Shown here piece by piece: positions 47,920 to 57,958 of a stretch of 64,000 nt of DNA. Both the position numbers and the translations under genes were made by a program. Origin of the DNA: Methylophilus sp. 14 (GTDB lineage: Bacteria; Pseudomonadota; Gammaproteobacteria; Burkholderiales; Methylophilaceae); NCBI RefSeq assembly GCF_015354345.1, contig NZ_JADKYS010000003.1, positions 216,856-280,855 of the forward strand, written 5' to 3'. The notes under the pieces are model-generated. The model was given only the letters and a program-made list of their open reading frames with translations. It was not told the DNA's origin and did not search any database. Numbering within the stretch: position 1 is the first letter of the stretch; the number at the start of each line of letters is the position of its first letter.

Positions 47920-49149
47920 CTACTTGCGTTTGAGTAGCTTGATATCTCTGATGGTTGCCTCAGTGGGCTCTGGGGGGAGCGACTCCCAGGCGTTACAGGC
48001 TGGGCATTGCCAGTGATATTGTTTGGCGCGGAAGCCGCACTGGTCACAATAGTAGGCAGCACGGTCACCAATGGCGTTGCGCACCGTCTGTTGCATTAAT
48101 TGCAGGTCGTGCTGTTCGTCATCGAGCATGGCGCGCGCTTGTAAGAGCTGGTCCAGCGATTTCAGGCTGGGTTTCCGTATCAGCTCATTACGCGCCAGTT
48201 TGGCTGCTTTGTCAGCGCCTTCTGCTTGCAACGTTGCTTCATAAAGCACGGACATCATGCTACTGATTTGATAGGTTTCCAGGTACTGGTGTAATTGGTT
48301 CAAGCCTTCGCTCAGCCCTTTGCTGACTTTGCTAGATTCAGTATCGCTTTCACCATAAAGCAATGAGTAGCTCTTGAGCATTTTTTGCGCCACCAGCCCC
48401 AAGTGTTCCGGCGCCTGCATTTCAATGCGCTTCCAGAAGGCGATGGCGTCTGTATGATGGCCTTGTTGCGCGGCGATATCACCTAACAACACGTTGGCAC
48501 GCACACAGTTCTTATTGGCATCTAGCGCTTGTTCCAGTTGTGTTTTTGCATGCGCCCAATCCTGGCGAATCATCGCATTGGCAGCCAGCTCGCAATAATA
48601 TTGCGCGACCTCTTTGCGGTAAGAGATACCGGAGGAACGTTCTAACTCAATGGCAATCGCAATCGCTTCTGACCATTCGCGTTCTTTGACGTAGATTTCA
48701 AGCAAATGCCGTAACGCGGCTTGTTCATAGCGTGTATGACGCAAGGTTTTAAAAATCTCTTCAGCGCGGTCATACAAACCAGCTTTAAAGTAATCCTGTG
48801 CGAGCTCGACCTTGATGGAGGTAGATTGTTGCTCGGTCAGCTCATAATTTTCGAGCAAATTCATATGCAGGTGAATAGCACGGTCGGTTTCACCGGTGCG
48901 GCGGAACAGGCTACCAAGCACAAAGTGCAGTTCGAGGGAGTCTTTGTTCAGGTACAGCGCTTCGCTAAACGCATCCACCGCTTTGTGATACTGGTCTGCA
49001 ATCAACAGATTGAGGCCTTTAAAATAGGTGGCTGGCAGTGAGGTAGATTCAGCAATCAATTGCTTGATATCGACACGGGCGGCAATCCAGCCCAGTGTAA
49101 AAAACAGCGGCAGAATCAATAGCCACCAATATTCAAATTCAACCAGCAT
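47920..49149 (-). CDS. lapB: Lipopolysaccharide assembly protein LapB (YciM)
   Basis: 409 residues. N-terminal membrane anchor ([18 protein letters not shown]), TPR repeats over about residues 35-340, and a C-terminal rubredoxin-like zinc ribbon ([12 protein letters not shown]...WQCPACNAW). Regulates LPS synthesis by steering FtsH degradation of LpxC. In many proteobacteria lapA lies between ihfB and lapB; it is missing here and replaced by a terminator. pyrF follows. Confidence 0.93.
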   Translation of the reverse strand: MLVEFEYWWLLILPLFFTLGWIAARVDIKQLIAESTSLPATYFKGLNLLIADQYHKAVDAFSEALYLNKDSLELHFVLGSLFRRTGETDRAIHLHMNLLENYELTEQQSTSIKVELAQDYFKAGLYDRAEEIFKTLRHTRYEQAALRHLLEIYVKEREWSEAIAIAIELERSSGISYRKEVAQYYCELAANAMIRQDWAHAKTQLEQALDANKNCVRANVLLGDIAAQQGHHTDAIAFWKRIEMQAPEHLGLVAQKMLKSYSLLYGESDTESSKVSKGLSEGLNQLHQYLETYQISSMMSVLYEATLQAEGADKAAKLARNELIRKPSLKSLDQLLQARAMLDDEQHDLQLMQQTVRNAIGDRAAYYCDQCGFRAKQYHWQCPACNAWESLPPEPTEATIRDIKLLKRK

Positions 49150-49228
49150 AGGGGGTCTCTTTTCAGGTCAGGCTTTATTTTACCCAAGCAGTTGGCGATG
49201 CGCTATGTATAGCGTTCATCATAGGTAA

Positions 49229-49258
49229 AAAAAACGGTATCCGAAGATACCGTTTTTT
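49229..49258 (-). terminator. Terminator after ihfB
   Basis: Stem AAAACGGTATC/GATACCGTTTT with loop CGAA, A- and T-rich flanks. Separates the rpsA-ihfB transcript from lapB. Confidence 0.88.
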
Positions 49259-49279
49259 GCTTACTACTTAATCAAAAAA

Positions 49280-49567
49280 TTAAGATTCGATAGCGTCCAC
49301 GCGGTCACGCAGCTCTTTACCCGCTTTAAAGTGTGGTACGTATTTAGCCGGCACCTGCACCTTGGTGCCGGTTTTCGGGTTACGTCCCAGACGAGGCGGG
49401 CGGTAGTTGAGGCTAAAGCTGCCAAAACCGCGAATTTCGATACGCTCACCCGTCGCCAGGTTTTCCGTCATTGCATCGAGGATGGTTTTGACGGATAACT
49501 CGGCATCTTTCAGCACTAATTGCGGAAAGCGCTGGGCAAGCAGGTCTATCAGTTCAGATCGTGTCAT
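49280..49567 (-). CDS. ihfB: Integration host factor beta subunit
   Basis: 95 residues. [17 protein letters not shown] start and the DNA-bending arm [21 protein letters not shown] with the intercalating proline are diagnostic of IHF-beta. AAGG site upstream. Bends DNA in recombination and transcription; it would also serve the integrases in the nearby island. Lies 14 bases after rpsA. Confidence 0.97.
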   Translation of the reverse strand: MTRSELIDLLAQRFPQLVLKDAELSVKTILDAMTENLATGERIEIRGFGSFSLNYRPPRLGRNPKTGTKVQVPAKYVPHFKAGKELRDRVDAIES

Positions 49568-49581
49568 GATCTAAAGCCTTC

Positions 49582-51078
49582 TTATTTTTTGCTGTCCAGC
49601 TTGGCTTTCAACAAAGCACCCAAGTTGGTTGTGCCAGCAGAAGCTTCGTCGATCATCACGTCGTCAGCTTTTGCTTTTTTGGCTTTTGGTTTGCCAGATT
49701 TGTCGTCACCAATCGGGGCGCTGTTGCCGCTAGGATCTTCGGTCAGCTGTTTAACGCCCAGAGAGATACGCTCTTTCTCAACGTCAATGCCCAGGATAAC
49801 GGCTTGCAGCTCGTCACCTTTTTTGAAGTTGCGGATTGCTTCTTCGCCAGATTGAGTCCATGACAGGTCAGACAAGTGTACCAAACCATCGATGCCACCT
49901 GGCAAGCCGATGAATACGCCAAAGTCAGTGATAGACTTGATTTGGCCAGATACTTTGTCGCCTTTAGCGTGCGTTGCAGCGAAATCATCCCATGGGTTTG
50001 GTTTGCACTGTTTCATGCCCAGGGACAGACGACGACGGTCTTCGTCGATTTCCAGGATCATCACTTCAACTTCGTCGCCCAATTGAGCGATTTTGCCTGG
50101 GTGAATGTTCTTGTTAGTCCAGTCCATTTCAGACACGTGTACCAAACCTTCAATGCCTGGTTCTACTTCAACGAACGCGCCGTAGTCAGTCAGGTTAGAT
50201 ACTTTACCGAACAGGCGTGTGCCTACTGGGTAACGGCGGCTCAATGCCACCCATGGGTCGTCGCCCAATTGTTTGATGCCCAGAGAAACACGGTTTTTCT
50301 CTTGGTCGAATTTCAGGATCTTGGCTTCAACTTCTTCACCAACGGTCAGCACTTCTGATGGGTGCTTCACACGGCGCCATGCCAGGTCAGTGATGTGCAA
50401 CAGGCCATCGATACCACCCAGATCCACGAACGCGCCGTAGTCAGTGATGTTTTTAACGATACCTTTGATCACAGCACCTTCGGTCAGGCTGCCCAACAGT
50501 GCTTCACGGTCGGCACCCAGGGTGTCTTCCATCACTGCGCGGCGTGAAACCACGATGTTGTTACGCTTGCGATCCAGTTTGATGACTTTGAAGTCCCACT
50601 CTTTGTTTTCGTAAGGAGTAGTGTCTTTAACCGGACGAATGTCTACCAGTGAGCCTGGCAAGAATGCCATGATGCCGCTGACAGAAACACGCAGACCGCC
50701 TTTAACACGGCTGCTCACAAAACCTTTGACCACGCGGCCTTCGTTCATGGCTTCTTCCAGATCCAGCCATGCTTGCATTTTCTTCGCTTTTTCGCGAGAA
50801 AGTTGTGTAGAACCAAAACCATCTTCCAGTTTTTCGATCGCTACTTTAACGAAGTCGCCAACGGCAACTTCCAGTTCGCCTTGTGCATTTTTGAATTCAC
50901 CAGCGTTGATCACGCTTTCGGATTTCAAGCCAGCGTTCACGATAACGAAATCGTTGTCTACAGACACTACTTCGGCGGTGATTACTTCACCTGCGCGCAT
51001 TTCCTGGCGTGCCAGGCTTTCTTCGAAGAGGGCTGCAAAAGATTCCATGGAAGAGGATGTATTAGAAATAGAAGCCAT
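49582..51078 (-). CDS. rpsA: 30S ribosomal protein S1, five-domain form
   Basis: About 498 residues from ATG 51078 (GGA upstream); the frame is open to 51093 but that start lacks a site. Five S1 RNA-binding repeats can be read (about 15-85, 105-170, 190-260, 275-345, 365-435; for example [20 protein letters not shown] and [18 protein letters not shown]). The sixth repeat of E. coli S1 (557 residues) is absent and replaced by a Lys/Ala/Asp-rich tail. Essential for mRNA loading. Gene order cmk-rpsA-ihfB is the usual one. Confidence 0.96.
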   Translation of the reverse strand: MASISNTSSSMESFAALFEESLARQEMRAGEVITAEVVSVDNDFVIVNAGLKSESVINAGEFKNAQGELEVAVGDFVKVAIEKLEDGFGSTQLSREKAKKMQAWLDLEEAMNEGRVVKGFVSSRVKGGLRVSVSGIMAFLPGSLVDIRPVKDTTPYENKEWDFKVIKLDRKRNNIVVSRRAVMEDTLGADREALLGSLTEGAVIKGIVKNITDYGAFVDLGGIDGLLHITDLAWRRVKHPSEVLTVGEEVEAKILKFDQEKNRVSLGIKQLGDDPWVALSRRYPVGTRLFGKVSNLTDYGAFVEVEPGIEGLVHVSEMDWTNKNIHPGKIAQLGDEVEVMILEIDEDRRRLSLGMKQCKPNPWDDFAATHAKGDKVSGQIKSITDFGVFIGLPGGIDGLVHLSDLSWTQSGEEAIRNFKKGDELQAVILGIDVEKERISLGVKQLTEDPSGNSAPIGDDKSGKPKAKKAKADDVMIDEASAGTTNLGALLKAKLDSKK

Positions 51079-51255
51079 TAAAAAATTGTCCAATTTTTAC
51101 TCGCATGAAAGACAGACATCCTTCAGCGAGCCACTGTTACGCAAGTGCGCAAGCAATGGAAAAGGTTAAAAAATATTGCCCAAGCATGACTTGAGCAATC
51201 CGAATCCAAAACTATACACAAAAAAATTATTGAGTTCAATGACTTAAGCGGTTTT

Positions 51256-51933
51256 TTATGCGGTTTGGCCGGCTTTTTTAAAGGCTTCGATAATGATGTT
51301 CACGGCTTGCTCGATATTCTTGTCCGTGGTGTCGAGCAAAATGGCATCTGGTAATTGTTTCAAAGGGGCGGCCGCACGCTGGCTATCGCGTAGATCTCGC
51401 TGTTGCAAATCAGCCAGGATCAGGTCGTAATCGGCTGTTTCGCCACGGTTGATGAGCTGGTCGTAGCGGCGTTTGGCGCGGGTTTCGACTGCGGCCGTCA
51501 GGAAAATTTTCAATCCTGCATCCGGAAAAATCACCGAGCCGATGTCACGGCCATCACCTACCAGCCCAGGGGCTTGTCTGAAGTCGCGTTGTGTCTGCAG
51601 CAAGGCCGTCCGCACGTCGGGATGCACAGCCACTTCGGACGCACCTTTGCCCATTTGCTCGGTGCGGATATGGGCGCTGACTTGTACGCCATCCAGGTAA
51701 GCCTCACCGTTGTCGAATTTGATATCCAGTTTGGCGGCAATCTCAGCCAGCTTGCTGGCGTCAGACCAGGCGACATTCTGTTGGTAGGCTGCATACGCCA
51801 GCAGGCGGTAAATGGCTCCGGAATCCAGGTAGTGGAAGCCAAAGTGTTTGGCGACTCGTTCGGCCACGCTGCCTTTACCAGACGCAGAGGGGCCATCAAT
51901 GGCGATAACAGGTGGAAGGTTGGTGTTTATCAT
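51256..51933 (-). CDS. cmk: Cytidylate kinase
   Basis: 225 residues. Phosphorylates CMP and dCMP. P-loop AIDGPSASGKGSVAERVA, LDSGAIYRLLAYAA, GRDIGSVIFPDA and the LID arginines in RAKRRYDQL match Cmk. Upstream gene of rpsA, separated by a 177-base leader in which no clear terminator is seen. Confidence 0.96.
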   Translation of the reverse strand: MINTNLPPVIAIDGPSASGKGSVAERVAKHFGFHYLDSGAIYRLLAYAAYQQNVAWSDASKLAEIAAKLDIKFDNGEAYLDGVQVSAHIRTEQMGKGASEVAVHPDVRTALLQTQRDFRQAPGLVGDGRDIGSVIFPDAGLKIFLTAAVETRAKRRYDQLINRGETADYDLILADLQQRDLRDSQRAAAPLKQLPDAILLDTTDKNIEQAVNIIIEAFKKAGQTA

Positions 51934-52024
51934 AAATTTTATTTATCAATTACTTTAAAACAATGAATTGGATTTTTGTTTTGTGCTTTTGTAACATGAA
52001 GCCATCGTATTCAAGGAGTTCACC

Positions 52025-52243
52025 ATGATTAAAACCGCCTCATTTGCCATGCTGCATTTTAGCGTTGCATTTACCATTGCCTACCTGTTCACCGGCAGCA
52101 TTCTGGTAGGTGGTCTGATGGCACTGGTGGAGCCTGCCTGCAATACCGTTGTGTTTTACTTTCACGAGCGGGCCTGGCAGCGTCACCAGCATGGCGCAAC
52201 GCCTGCCGAGCCTGATGAGCACGAATGGGCTTACGCCGCCTGA
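52025..52243 (+). CDS. DUF2061 small membrane protein
   Basis: 72 residues, AAGGAG before the ATG. Begins MIKTASFAMLHFSVAFTIAY and has two hydrophobic helices with the motif ALVEPACNTVVFYFHERAW, typical of the DUF2061 family, followed by an acidic tail. Function unknown. It is the only plus-strand gene inside the tyrA-aroA-cmk-rpsA block. Confidence 0.82.
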   Translation: MIKTASFAMLHFSVAFTIAYLFTGSILVGGLMALVEPACNTVVFYFHERAWQRHQHGATPAEPDEHEWAYAA

Positions 52244-52259
52244 TCAGGCATAGGCTGGG

Positions 52260-53573
52260 TTAATGCGCAATGCTGGCAAATACCTTAAAGTATTCTGGAA
52301 ACGTTTTGCCCACGCATTTGGGGTCATTAATGGTGATCGGTACGCCTGCCAGACTGATGAGTGAAAAGCACATCGCCATGCGGTGGTCGTCGTAGGTGTC
52401 GATTACAGCATTGGGTGTTAATTGCGCGGGCGGTGTAATCTGTATGAAGTCTGCCCCTTCAACCACGGTCGCGCCGACTTTGCGTAACTCTGCTGCCATC
52501 GCCGCAATGCGGTCGGTTTCTTTCACGCGCCAGCTGGCGATATTGCGCAATGTGGTTGTGCGTGCCTGCTCTGAGTCGCCTTGGGCAAACATCGCCATCA
52601 CACCGAGTGTCATGGCGGCATCCGGAATATGATTACAATCCAAGTCTATGGCTTGCAGTGGCTGTGTTTTCTCGGCGCGCACCTCATTTTCACCATAACT
52701 GATGCGGCCGCCCATCAGATTGGCCGCTTCGGCAAAGCGAATATCGCCCTGAATACTGTGCTCTCCAACGCCTTTCACCGTCACATCCCCGGCCAAAATC
52801 CCTGCTGCAATAAAATACGAGGCGCTAGAGGCATCACCTTCCACATAGATCTCGCCTGGCGATTGGTAACGCGCCACCGCCGGGATATGAAAACGCTGCC
52901 AGCCATCACGTTGCACGGTCACGCCAAAGCGTTGCATCAGGTTGAGCGTGATTTCAATATACGGTTTTGAAATCAGCTCGCCAACGACCTCAATGCTAGC
53001 CGCCTGGCCGGTTAAAGGCAGTGCCATCAGCAATGCCGTTAAAAACTGGCTGGACACATCGCCGCGGATTTTAATCGCCTGGCTGACATCGAGTTTGGCC
53101 GGGGAGATTTGCAGGGGAGGGTAGCCGTCGTTGGCAAGATAGGCCACCTGGGCGCCAGCTTGCTTTAATGCGTCCACCAAGTCACCAATCGGGCGTTCGT
53201 GCATGCGCGCAATGCCGTGCAAATGGTAGTCACCGCCAGAAAAAGCCAGGGCTGCCGTAAGTGGCCTGAATGCCGTCCCGGCATTGCCTAAAAATAAATC
53301 GGCCTGCTTGTTGGGGAACTTACCGCCACAGCCAGTGACTTGCCAGGCATTTTCGCCGATGTTTTCCAGTTTGACGCCTAACGCCGTTAAAGCCTCTAGC
53401 ATGCGTGCCGTATCATCTGAGGCCAGTAAGTCGCGAATAACGGTGACGCCATCGCTCAGGGCAGCCAGTAATAAGGTGCGGTTAGAGATGCTTTTTGAAC
53501 CTGGCAGGGTGATTGCCCCTTGTGCCTGATGTGCCGCGGGTAAATGCAGTTGTTCCAAATGCAGTTCTTCCAT
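52260..53573 (-). CDS. aroA: 3-phosphoshikimate 1-carboxyvinyltransferase (EPSP synthase)
   Basis: 437 residues. Sixth step of the shikimate pathway. [17 protein letters not shown] binds shikimate phosphate; [16 protein letters not shown] and [11 protein letters not shown] near the C-terminus are active-site motifs. The LGNAGTAxRP form marks a class I enzyme. Lies 12 bases after tyrA. Confidence 0.97.
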   Translation of the reverse strand: MEELHLEQLHLPAAHQAQGAITLPGSKSISNRTLLLAALSDGVTVIRDLLASDDTARMLEALTALGVKLENIGENAWQVTGCGGKFPNKQADLFLGNAGTAFRPLTAALAFSGGDYHLHGIARMHERPIGDLVDALKQAGAQVAYLANDGYPPLQISPAKLDVSQAIKIRGDVSSQFLTALLMALPLTGQAASIEVVGELISKPYIEITLNLMQRFGVTVQRDGWQRFHIPAVARYQSPGEIYVEGDASSASYFIAAGILAGDVTVKGVGEHSIQGDIRFAEAANLMGGRISYGENEVRAEKTQPLQAIDLDCNHIPDAAMTLGVMAMFAQGDSEQARTTTLRNIASWRVKETDRIAAMAAELRKVGATVVEGADFIQITPPAQLTPNAVIDTYDDHRMAMCFSLISLAGVPITINDPKCVGKTFPEYFKVFASIAH

Positions 53574-53585
53574 AAGTTAAGCTGA

Positions 53586-54455
53586 TTATTGAATTTTAGA
53601 TTTTGCCCAGTCATTACGGGCACGGCTGGCACGGTCAAACAGAGTGTGCAGGGCATCACCATCGCCGTTTTCCAGCAATAATGTCATGTGACTCACCGCT
53701 TGCTGGTAGGTTTTTAATTCGTTTAATAATGCCTGTTTATTGGCCAGCGCAATATCCCGCCACATTTCAGGGTGGCTGCCAGCAATGCGCGTAAAGTCCC
53801 GAAAACCGCTGGCGGCAAATTTGAACAAGAGTTCTGCATTGTCGCGCTTGGCTAAATCGTCGACCAGCGCAAATGCTAGCAAATGTGGCAAATGACTGAC
53901 GGCAGCAAACACGCTGTCATGCTCTTGTGGGCTCATATTGCTTACAACCGCTCCGCATTGCTGCCACAATGCTGTCGCTTTCTCGAATGCCTGCGGCTGC
54001 GTGGTTGGTTCTGGCGTCAAAATGACATTTTTTCCTACATATAAATCTGCCAATGCTGCAGAGGGGCCACTTTTTTCAGCCCCGGCAATCGGGTGACCAC
54101 CCACAAACTGGCCAATGTGATCGCCCAGTTCTGCGCGGGCATAAGCCATCACATCTGACTTGGTGCTACCAGCGTCAGTGATAACCATGTGCTCGTTGAT
54201 ATAAGGGCGGATGGCTTTCAAAATGTCTGGCGTCTGCGCCACCGGGGTCGCGATCAACACCAGGTCAGCCCCTGACAAGGCCAGGCCAAGGTCTGTTTCT
54301 GCCGTATCAATTAATCCTCGCTGTAATGCCTCTTGCAAACTGTGGCCGCTACGGCCTACGCCGGTGATATGAGGCGCATGAGGGTGTTTTTTTAGCGCCA
54401 ATGCTACCGAGCCGCCAATCAATCCCACTCCGAAAATCACAATTTTTTTGAACAT
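53586..54455 (-). CDS. tyrA: Prephenate/arogenate dehydrogenase TyrA
   Basis: About 289 residues from ATG 54455; a longer start at 54476 would add seven residues before the NAD fold. Rossmann glycine motif IFGVGLIGGSVALALKK, GGHPIAGAEKSG and the catalytic-region histidine in AAVSHLPHLLAFAL. Makes the tyrosine precursor 4-hydroxyphenylpyruvate. No chorismate mutase domain is fused. aroA follows in the same operon. Confidence 0.93.
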   Translation of the reverse strand: MFKKIVIFGVGLIGGSVALALKKHPHAPHITGVGRSGHSLQEALQRGLIDTAETDLGLALSGADLVLIATPVAQTPDILKAIRPYINEHMVITDAGSTKSDVMAYARAELGDHIGQFVGGHPIAGAEKSGPSAALADLYVGKNVILTPEPTTQPQAFEKATALWQQCGAVVSNMSPQEHDSVFAAVSHLPHLLAFALVDDLAKRDNAELLFKFAASGFRDFTRIAGSHPEMWRDIALANKQALLNELKTYQQAVSHMTLLLENGDGDALHTLFDRASRARNDWAKSKIQ

Positions 54456-54493
54456 AGCCGGATTGTACCATGTCATATATTGGCGCTCGAAGT

Positions 54494-54522
54494 TTGGCTA
54501 GCCAGCTTTTCAAGCGTATAAT
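54494..54522 (+). promoter_or_regulatory. Sigma-70 promoter of ssrA
   Basis: -35 TTGGCT (54494-54499), 17-base spacer, perfect -10 TATAAT (54517-54522). The tmRNA 5' end is 15 bases further on. Confidence 0.75.
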
Positions 54523-54536
54523 CCCAAGATTGCATT

Positions 54537-54901
54537 GGGGCTGACCCGGTTTCGACGTGGGTTGCAAAGCAGTGCAGGGCATACCGAGGATTCAGGTTCC
54601 CTCGTAAATCCATCTGAACAAGTATAGTCGCAAACGACGAAACTTACGCTCTGGCTGCTTAATCCAGCCGGACGCTGCACCGAAGAGCCTCTCGGTCGGG
54701 CCGGGTAACCGGCAGCAGCGTCATTTAGAGAGGATCGTGTCTTATCGGGTTGCTTGGTAAGGCATTAAATCTAAGGCAACTCGCTAGTCATCTGCTTGCT
54801 CGTTGGTGGGTGCCTGGTTAAACATAAACAACACAGCTAAGTATGTAGAACTGTCTGTGGAGGGCTTGCGGACGGGGGTTCAATTCCCCCCAGCTCCACC
54901 A
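54537..54901 (+). ncRNA. ssrA: Transfer-messenger RNA (tmRNA)
   Basis: Rescues stalled ribosomes. The tRNA-like ends pair (GGGGCTG with CAGCTCC), CCA is encoded at 54899-54901, and the T arm GGGGGTTCAATTCCCCC is intact. The resume codon GCA is at 54630 and the tag reads ANDETYALAA, stop at 54660-54662. One contiguous chain, not a split tmRNA. An integrase gene starts 174 bases downstream, and tmRNA 3' ends are classic attachment sites. Confidence 0.97.
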
Positions 54902-54946
54902 TTTAATATATCAAAGTTGTTCGATTTTGTTCTAAATAAACCTCAC

Positions 54947-54971
54947 AAAGCCCGCCAATGCGGGCTTTTTT
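54947..54971 (+). terminator. Terminator after ssrA
   Basis: Stem AAAGCCCGC/GCGGGCTTT, loop CAAT, then a T-run. Confidence 0.85.
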
Positions 54972-55023
54972 GTTTTAATCTCCACCATCCCATATCATTT
55001 CTATCCCTTTTAATCCGCATATT

Positions 55024-55075
55024 TTGACGGTATTATTTGATAGAAATACCGTCAATTAAATCTGGATACCGTCAA
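55024..55075. promoter_or_regulatory. Inverted repeat and third half-site at the integrase start
   Basis: TTGACGGTATT (55024-55034) and AATACCGTCAA (55045-55055) are perfect 11-bp inverted arms with a 10-base spacer. A third copy, ATACCGTCAA (55066-55075), runs into the ATG. Likely integrase arm sites or an autoregulatory operator; occupation would cover the ribosome site. Confidence 0.55.
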
Positions 55076-56271
55076 TGCCCCTTACAGACACCAAGATACG
55101 TACAGCTAAACCAACAGATAAGGCTTATAAATTAACCGATGGGTTAGGAATGTATCTACTTGTGAATCCAGCAGGGGGTAAATTGTGGCGGTTTGATTAC
55201 AGATACTTCGGAAAAAGAAAAACTCTTTCTTTGGGTGGTTATCCTGATGTAAGCCTTATTGAAGCAAGATCAAGGCGAGACGATGCAAGAAAATTACTAG
55301 CTCAAACTCCACCTGTAGACCCAGGTGCTGTAAAGAAATCACTGAAGCATAACATTTATGGAAAGCAACAAAACACATTTGAGGTCGTAGCTCGAGAATG
55401 GGCAGAAAGCTATTTCATCAATAAATCTTCATCTCACAAAGAACGCACTTTAAGGCGTTTAGAGATTTATATTTTCCCATGGCTGGGTAACAGACCGATT
55501 GCAGACATTACTGCACCGGAAGTACTGCAAGTTATTAAGCGACCTCAAAATCAAAGCAAATTGGAAACTGCTCACAGAGCATTACAAGCTGTAGGGCAGG
55601 TAATGCGATACGCTGTCCAAAACGGAAAAGCTGAACGCGATGTGACCGCAGATCTACGCGGTGCACTGCCTACCCCCCAAGTGAAACATATGGCTTCATT
55701 TGTGGAGCCTAGACAGGTTGGAGAGTTATTGAAGGCCATTGATGGATTTCGTGGCACCTTTACAGTTGAATGTGCTTTAAGGTTATCCCCTCTAGTATTC
55801 ACACGACCAAGTGAGTTACGCCGTGCGAAATGGTCAGACATTGATTTGAGTAGTGGCATATGGGCGTATCGGGTGTCCAAGACAAATACCGATCACATAG
55901 TGCCCCTTTCGAATCAAGCTCTACAAATACTTAAGCAGATTTATCCATTGAGTGGTCATGGTGAATTTGTTTTTATGGGTGGCCACGATCCCAAAAAACC
56001 TATGAGTGAAGCCGCTATTAATGCCGCATTAAAGCGTATGGGTTATGACACACAAACTCAAATAACTGGCCACGGGTTTAGAGCTATGGCACGCACATTG
56101 TTACATGAGCGGCTAAACATTGATCCTGTAATAATTGAACACCAATTAGCACATAAGGTACCAGATGCATTAGGTAAGGCATATAACCGCACTAAATTCT
56201 TGGAACAACGAAAAATAATGATGCAGGCGTGGGCTGATTATCTTGATGAACTGAAAGAAGCGAAACCATAG
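55075..56271 (+). CDS. Site-specific tyrosine integrase, P4/DUF4102 type
   Basis: 398 residues. N-terminal arm-binding domain (DTKIRTAKPTDKAYKLTDG, GKRKTLSLGGYPDVSLIEAR), core-binding domain (about 100-190) and catalytic domain with R244 (FTRPSELR), H333 and R336 (HGFR), H360 (QLAHKV) and Tyr370 (KAYNRT). All five catalytic residues are present, so it should be active. Position 174 bases behind tmRNA points to ssrA as its target. Confidence 0.95.
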   Translation: MPLTDTKIRTAKPTDKAYKLTDGLGMYLLVNPAGGKLWRFDYRYFGKRKTLSLGGYPDVSLIEARSRRDDARKLLAQTPPVDPGAVKKSLKHNIYGKQQNTFEVVAREWAESYFINKSSSHKERTLRRLEIYIFPWLGNRPIADITAPEVLQVIKRPQNQSKLETAHRALQAVGQVMRYAVQNGKAERDVTADLRGALPTPQVKHMASFVEPRQVGELLKAIDGFRGTFTVECALRLSPLVFTRPSELRRAKWSDIDLSSGIWAYRVSKTNTDHIVPLSNQALQILKQIYPLSGHGEFVFMGGHDPKKPMSEAAINAALKRMGYDTQTQITGHGFRAMARTLLHERLNIDPVIIEHQLAHKVPDALGKAYNRTKFLEQRKIMMQAWADYLDELKEAKP

Positions 56272-56369
56272 TTACAAAGAGGCTCGAAGAAGCTGTTATT
56301 TAACAACACTTTGAAAAAACGATTTTTGTATCATTCCCCTGGCGTACTAATTAATACAGAGGAACGAAA

Positions 56370-56567
56370 ATGGAAGTCAAACTTTTGAGAATTAAAGCAG
56401 TACTTGAAAAAACTGGTATGGGTAAGACAAAACTTTACAGGATGGTGAAATTGGGCCAATTTCCTAGCCCCGTAGAGATTGTTGGTTCTCGTGCCTGGCG
56501 ATCAAATGAGATTGATCAATGGATAGAGAGCCTACCGAAAGCAAACACCTTAAGTTCAATAAGCTAA
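56370..56567 (+). CDS. AlpA-family DNA-binding regulator (excisionase-like)
   Basis: 65 residues with the winged-helix pattern LLRIKAVLEKTGMGKTKLYRM and FPSPVEIVGSRAWRSNEIDQW. GAGGAA precedes the ATG. AlpA-type proteins activate or direct excision by the cognate integrase. The 98-base gap after the integrase holds a short structured stretch; RNA motifs between int and alpA genes are known in some elements, but none could be confirmed here. Confidence 0.85.
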   Translation: MEVKLLRIKAVLEKTGMGKTKLYRMVKLGQFPSPVEIVGSRAWRSNEIDQWIESLPKANTLSSIS

Positions 56568-56688
56568 TAATTCATAGAACTTCAACCCAGACAAATGAGT
56601 GTATTTAATTCAGTCACACTGCTTAAGTAACTAAAGTGCTCCTATGTTTGGTGTATCTGCGATCAATATATATAAGGGATCTATAAAT

Positions 56689-57102
56689 ATGCTTGCGACT
56701 CTACCTGCTGATAAAACTCAAGTCAGTCATTCAAAAAAGGATGATTTAAGTCCACTGACTTGGCGATATGGTTACATAATAGCTTGTAAAAAATGGTTTT
56801 ATGCTACATGTTCAACTTTTGATAACAACAATGTATTAGACATAATAATAATTTCGAATGAAGACTTGTTGTCGTTCATACAAAACCCCGAATGCAAAAT
56901 AAAGCATATTTATTTGATGACTCCTCAAGTAATTGACGGCAGAGTCTTACGAATGCAAGAAATAAAAGCAATTTACAGAAGTGATAAAGAAAGTTGCCAA
57001 AACATTACTATTGAAACAGAAGATGGACATTTATTGGATCTTTCAAAAGATTGTGTATCAACTAATCAATATAAAGTATATTTTTGTGAAGCTCTCAATT
57101 GA
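56689..57102 (+). CDS. Hypothetical island protein
   Basis: About 137 residues from ATG 56689, behind AAGGGA; a longer frame from 56644 lacks a ribosome site. AT-rich. Mixed alpha/beta composition, with WRYGYIIACKKWFYATC and an aspartate/isoleucine-rich middle (NVLDIIIISNED). No signal peptide or membrane helix, no family recognised. Gap to the alpA-like gene contains nothing else visible. Confidence 0.55.
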   Translation: MLATLPADKTQVSHSKKDDLSPLTWRYGYIIACKKWFYATCSTFDNNNVLDIIIISNEDLLSFIQNPECKIKHIYLMTPQVIDGRVLRMQEIKAIYRSDKESCQNITIETEDGHLLDLSKDCVSTNQYKVYFCEALN

Positions 57103-57160
57103 GATCTAAACAATAATATTGAATGCTGGCAAGACTCACATGAAATGCTGCCATAAAAAT

Positions 57161-57934
57161 TTATGGCAGCTCTGGTAAACCCAATTCCCGTAAAAATGCA
57201 TTGTGGAGTTGTTTGGCCTGATTGATTTTTTCTTCTGCGGAGTGTAATTCGGCATGCACCTGGCGCAAGTCTATTTCTTGCTCCGCCACTGAAGTGCTGA
57301 TGTAACGCGAGATATTCAGGTTGTAGTCATTCTTTTCAATTTCCGCCATCGAAACACGGCGCGAGTAACGCTCAGTCTCATTGCGGTATTGATAAGTATC
57401 TACAATTTTCGTGATGTGTTCGTCCAGCAAACGGTTTTGCCGTTTGCCTTTTTCAAAGTGCTCGGCAGCGTTGATAAAAAGCACATCATCAGGTTTTTTG
57501 CAGCGCTTGAGTACCAGAATACACACCGGAATACCAGTGGAATAGAACAGGTTGGCAGGCAAACCAATCACCGTATCAATATGCCCGTCTTTTAACAGTT
57601 TGGTTCGGATGCGCTCTTCAGCCCCTCCACGGAACAACACACCGTGCGGCAGAATAATCGCCATCACGCCGCTATCACTTAAAAAGTGAAAGCCATGCAG
57701 TAAAAAGGCAAAATCGGCGGCTGACTTTGGCGCAAGACCATAGTTGGCAAACCTGAAATCTTTGCCCATTTCCTCAGTGGGGTCCCAGCGCAAGCTAAAC
57801 GGCGGGTTGGCCACAACCGCGTCAAATTCTACTTTATTGGCAGGGTTGCGCTCATTGAGCATTGGCCATTCGTTATCCAGCGTATCGCCGTGAAAAATCT
57901 CAAACTCGGTATCTTTCACACCATGCAACAGCAT
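57161..57934 (-). pseudogene. hsdM: Type I restriction-modification methyltransferase HsdM, C-terminal fragment
   Basis: 257 residues remain of a protein normally around 500. Methylation motif IV is intact (VVANPPFSLRW), followed by the helical SADFAFLLHGFHFLSDSG and the C-terminal coiled region. The SAM-binding N-terminal half is gone: the frame begins at MLLHGVKD, a segment that is internal in HsdM, and an in-frame TAG lies two codons before. No hsdS or hsdR is present. Non-functional remnant cut by an insertion or deletion at about 57935. Confidence 0.85.
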
Positions 57935-57958
57935 AAAACTCTATCATGTATTTCTAAC

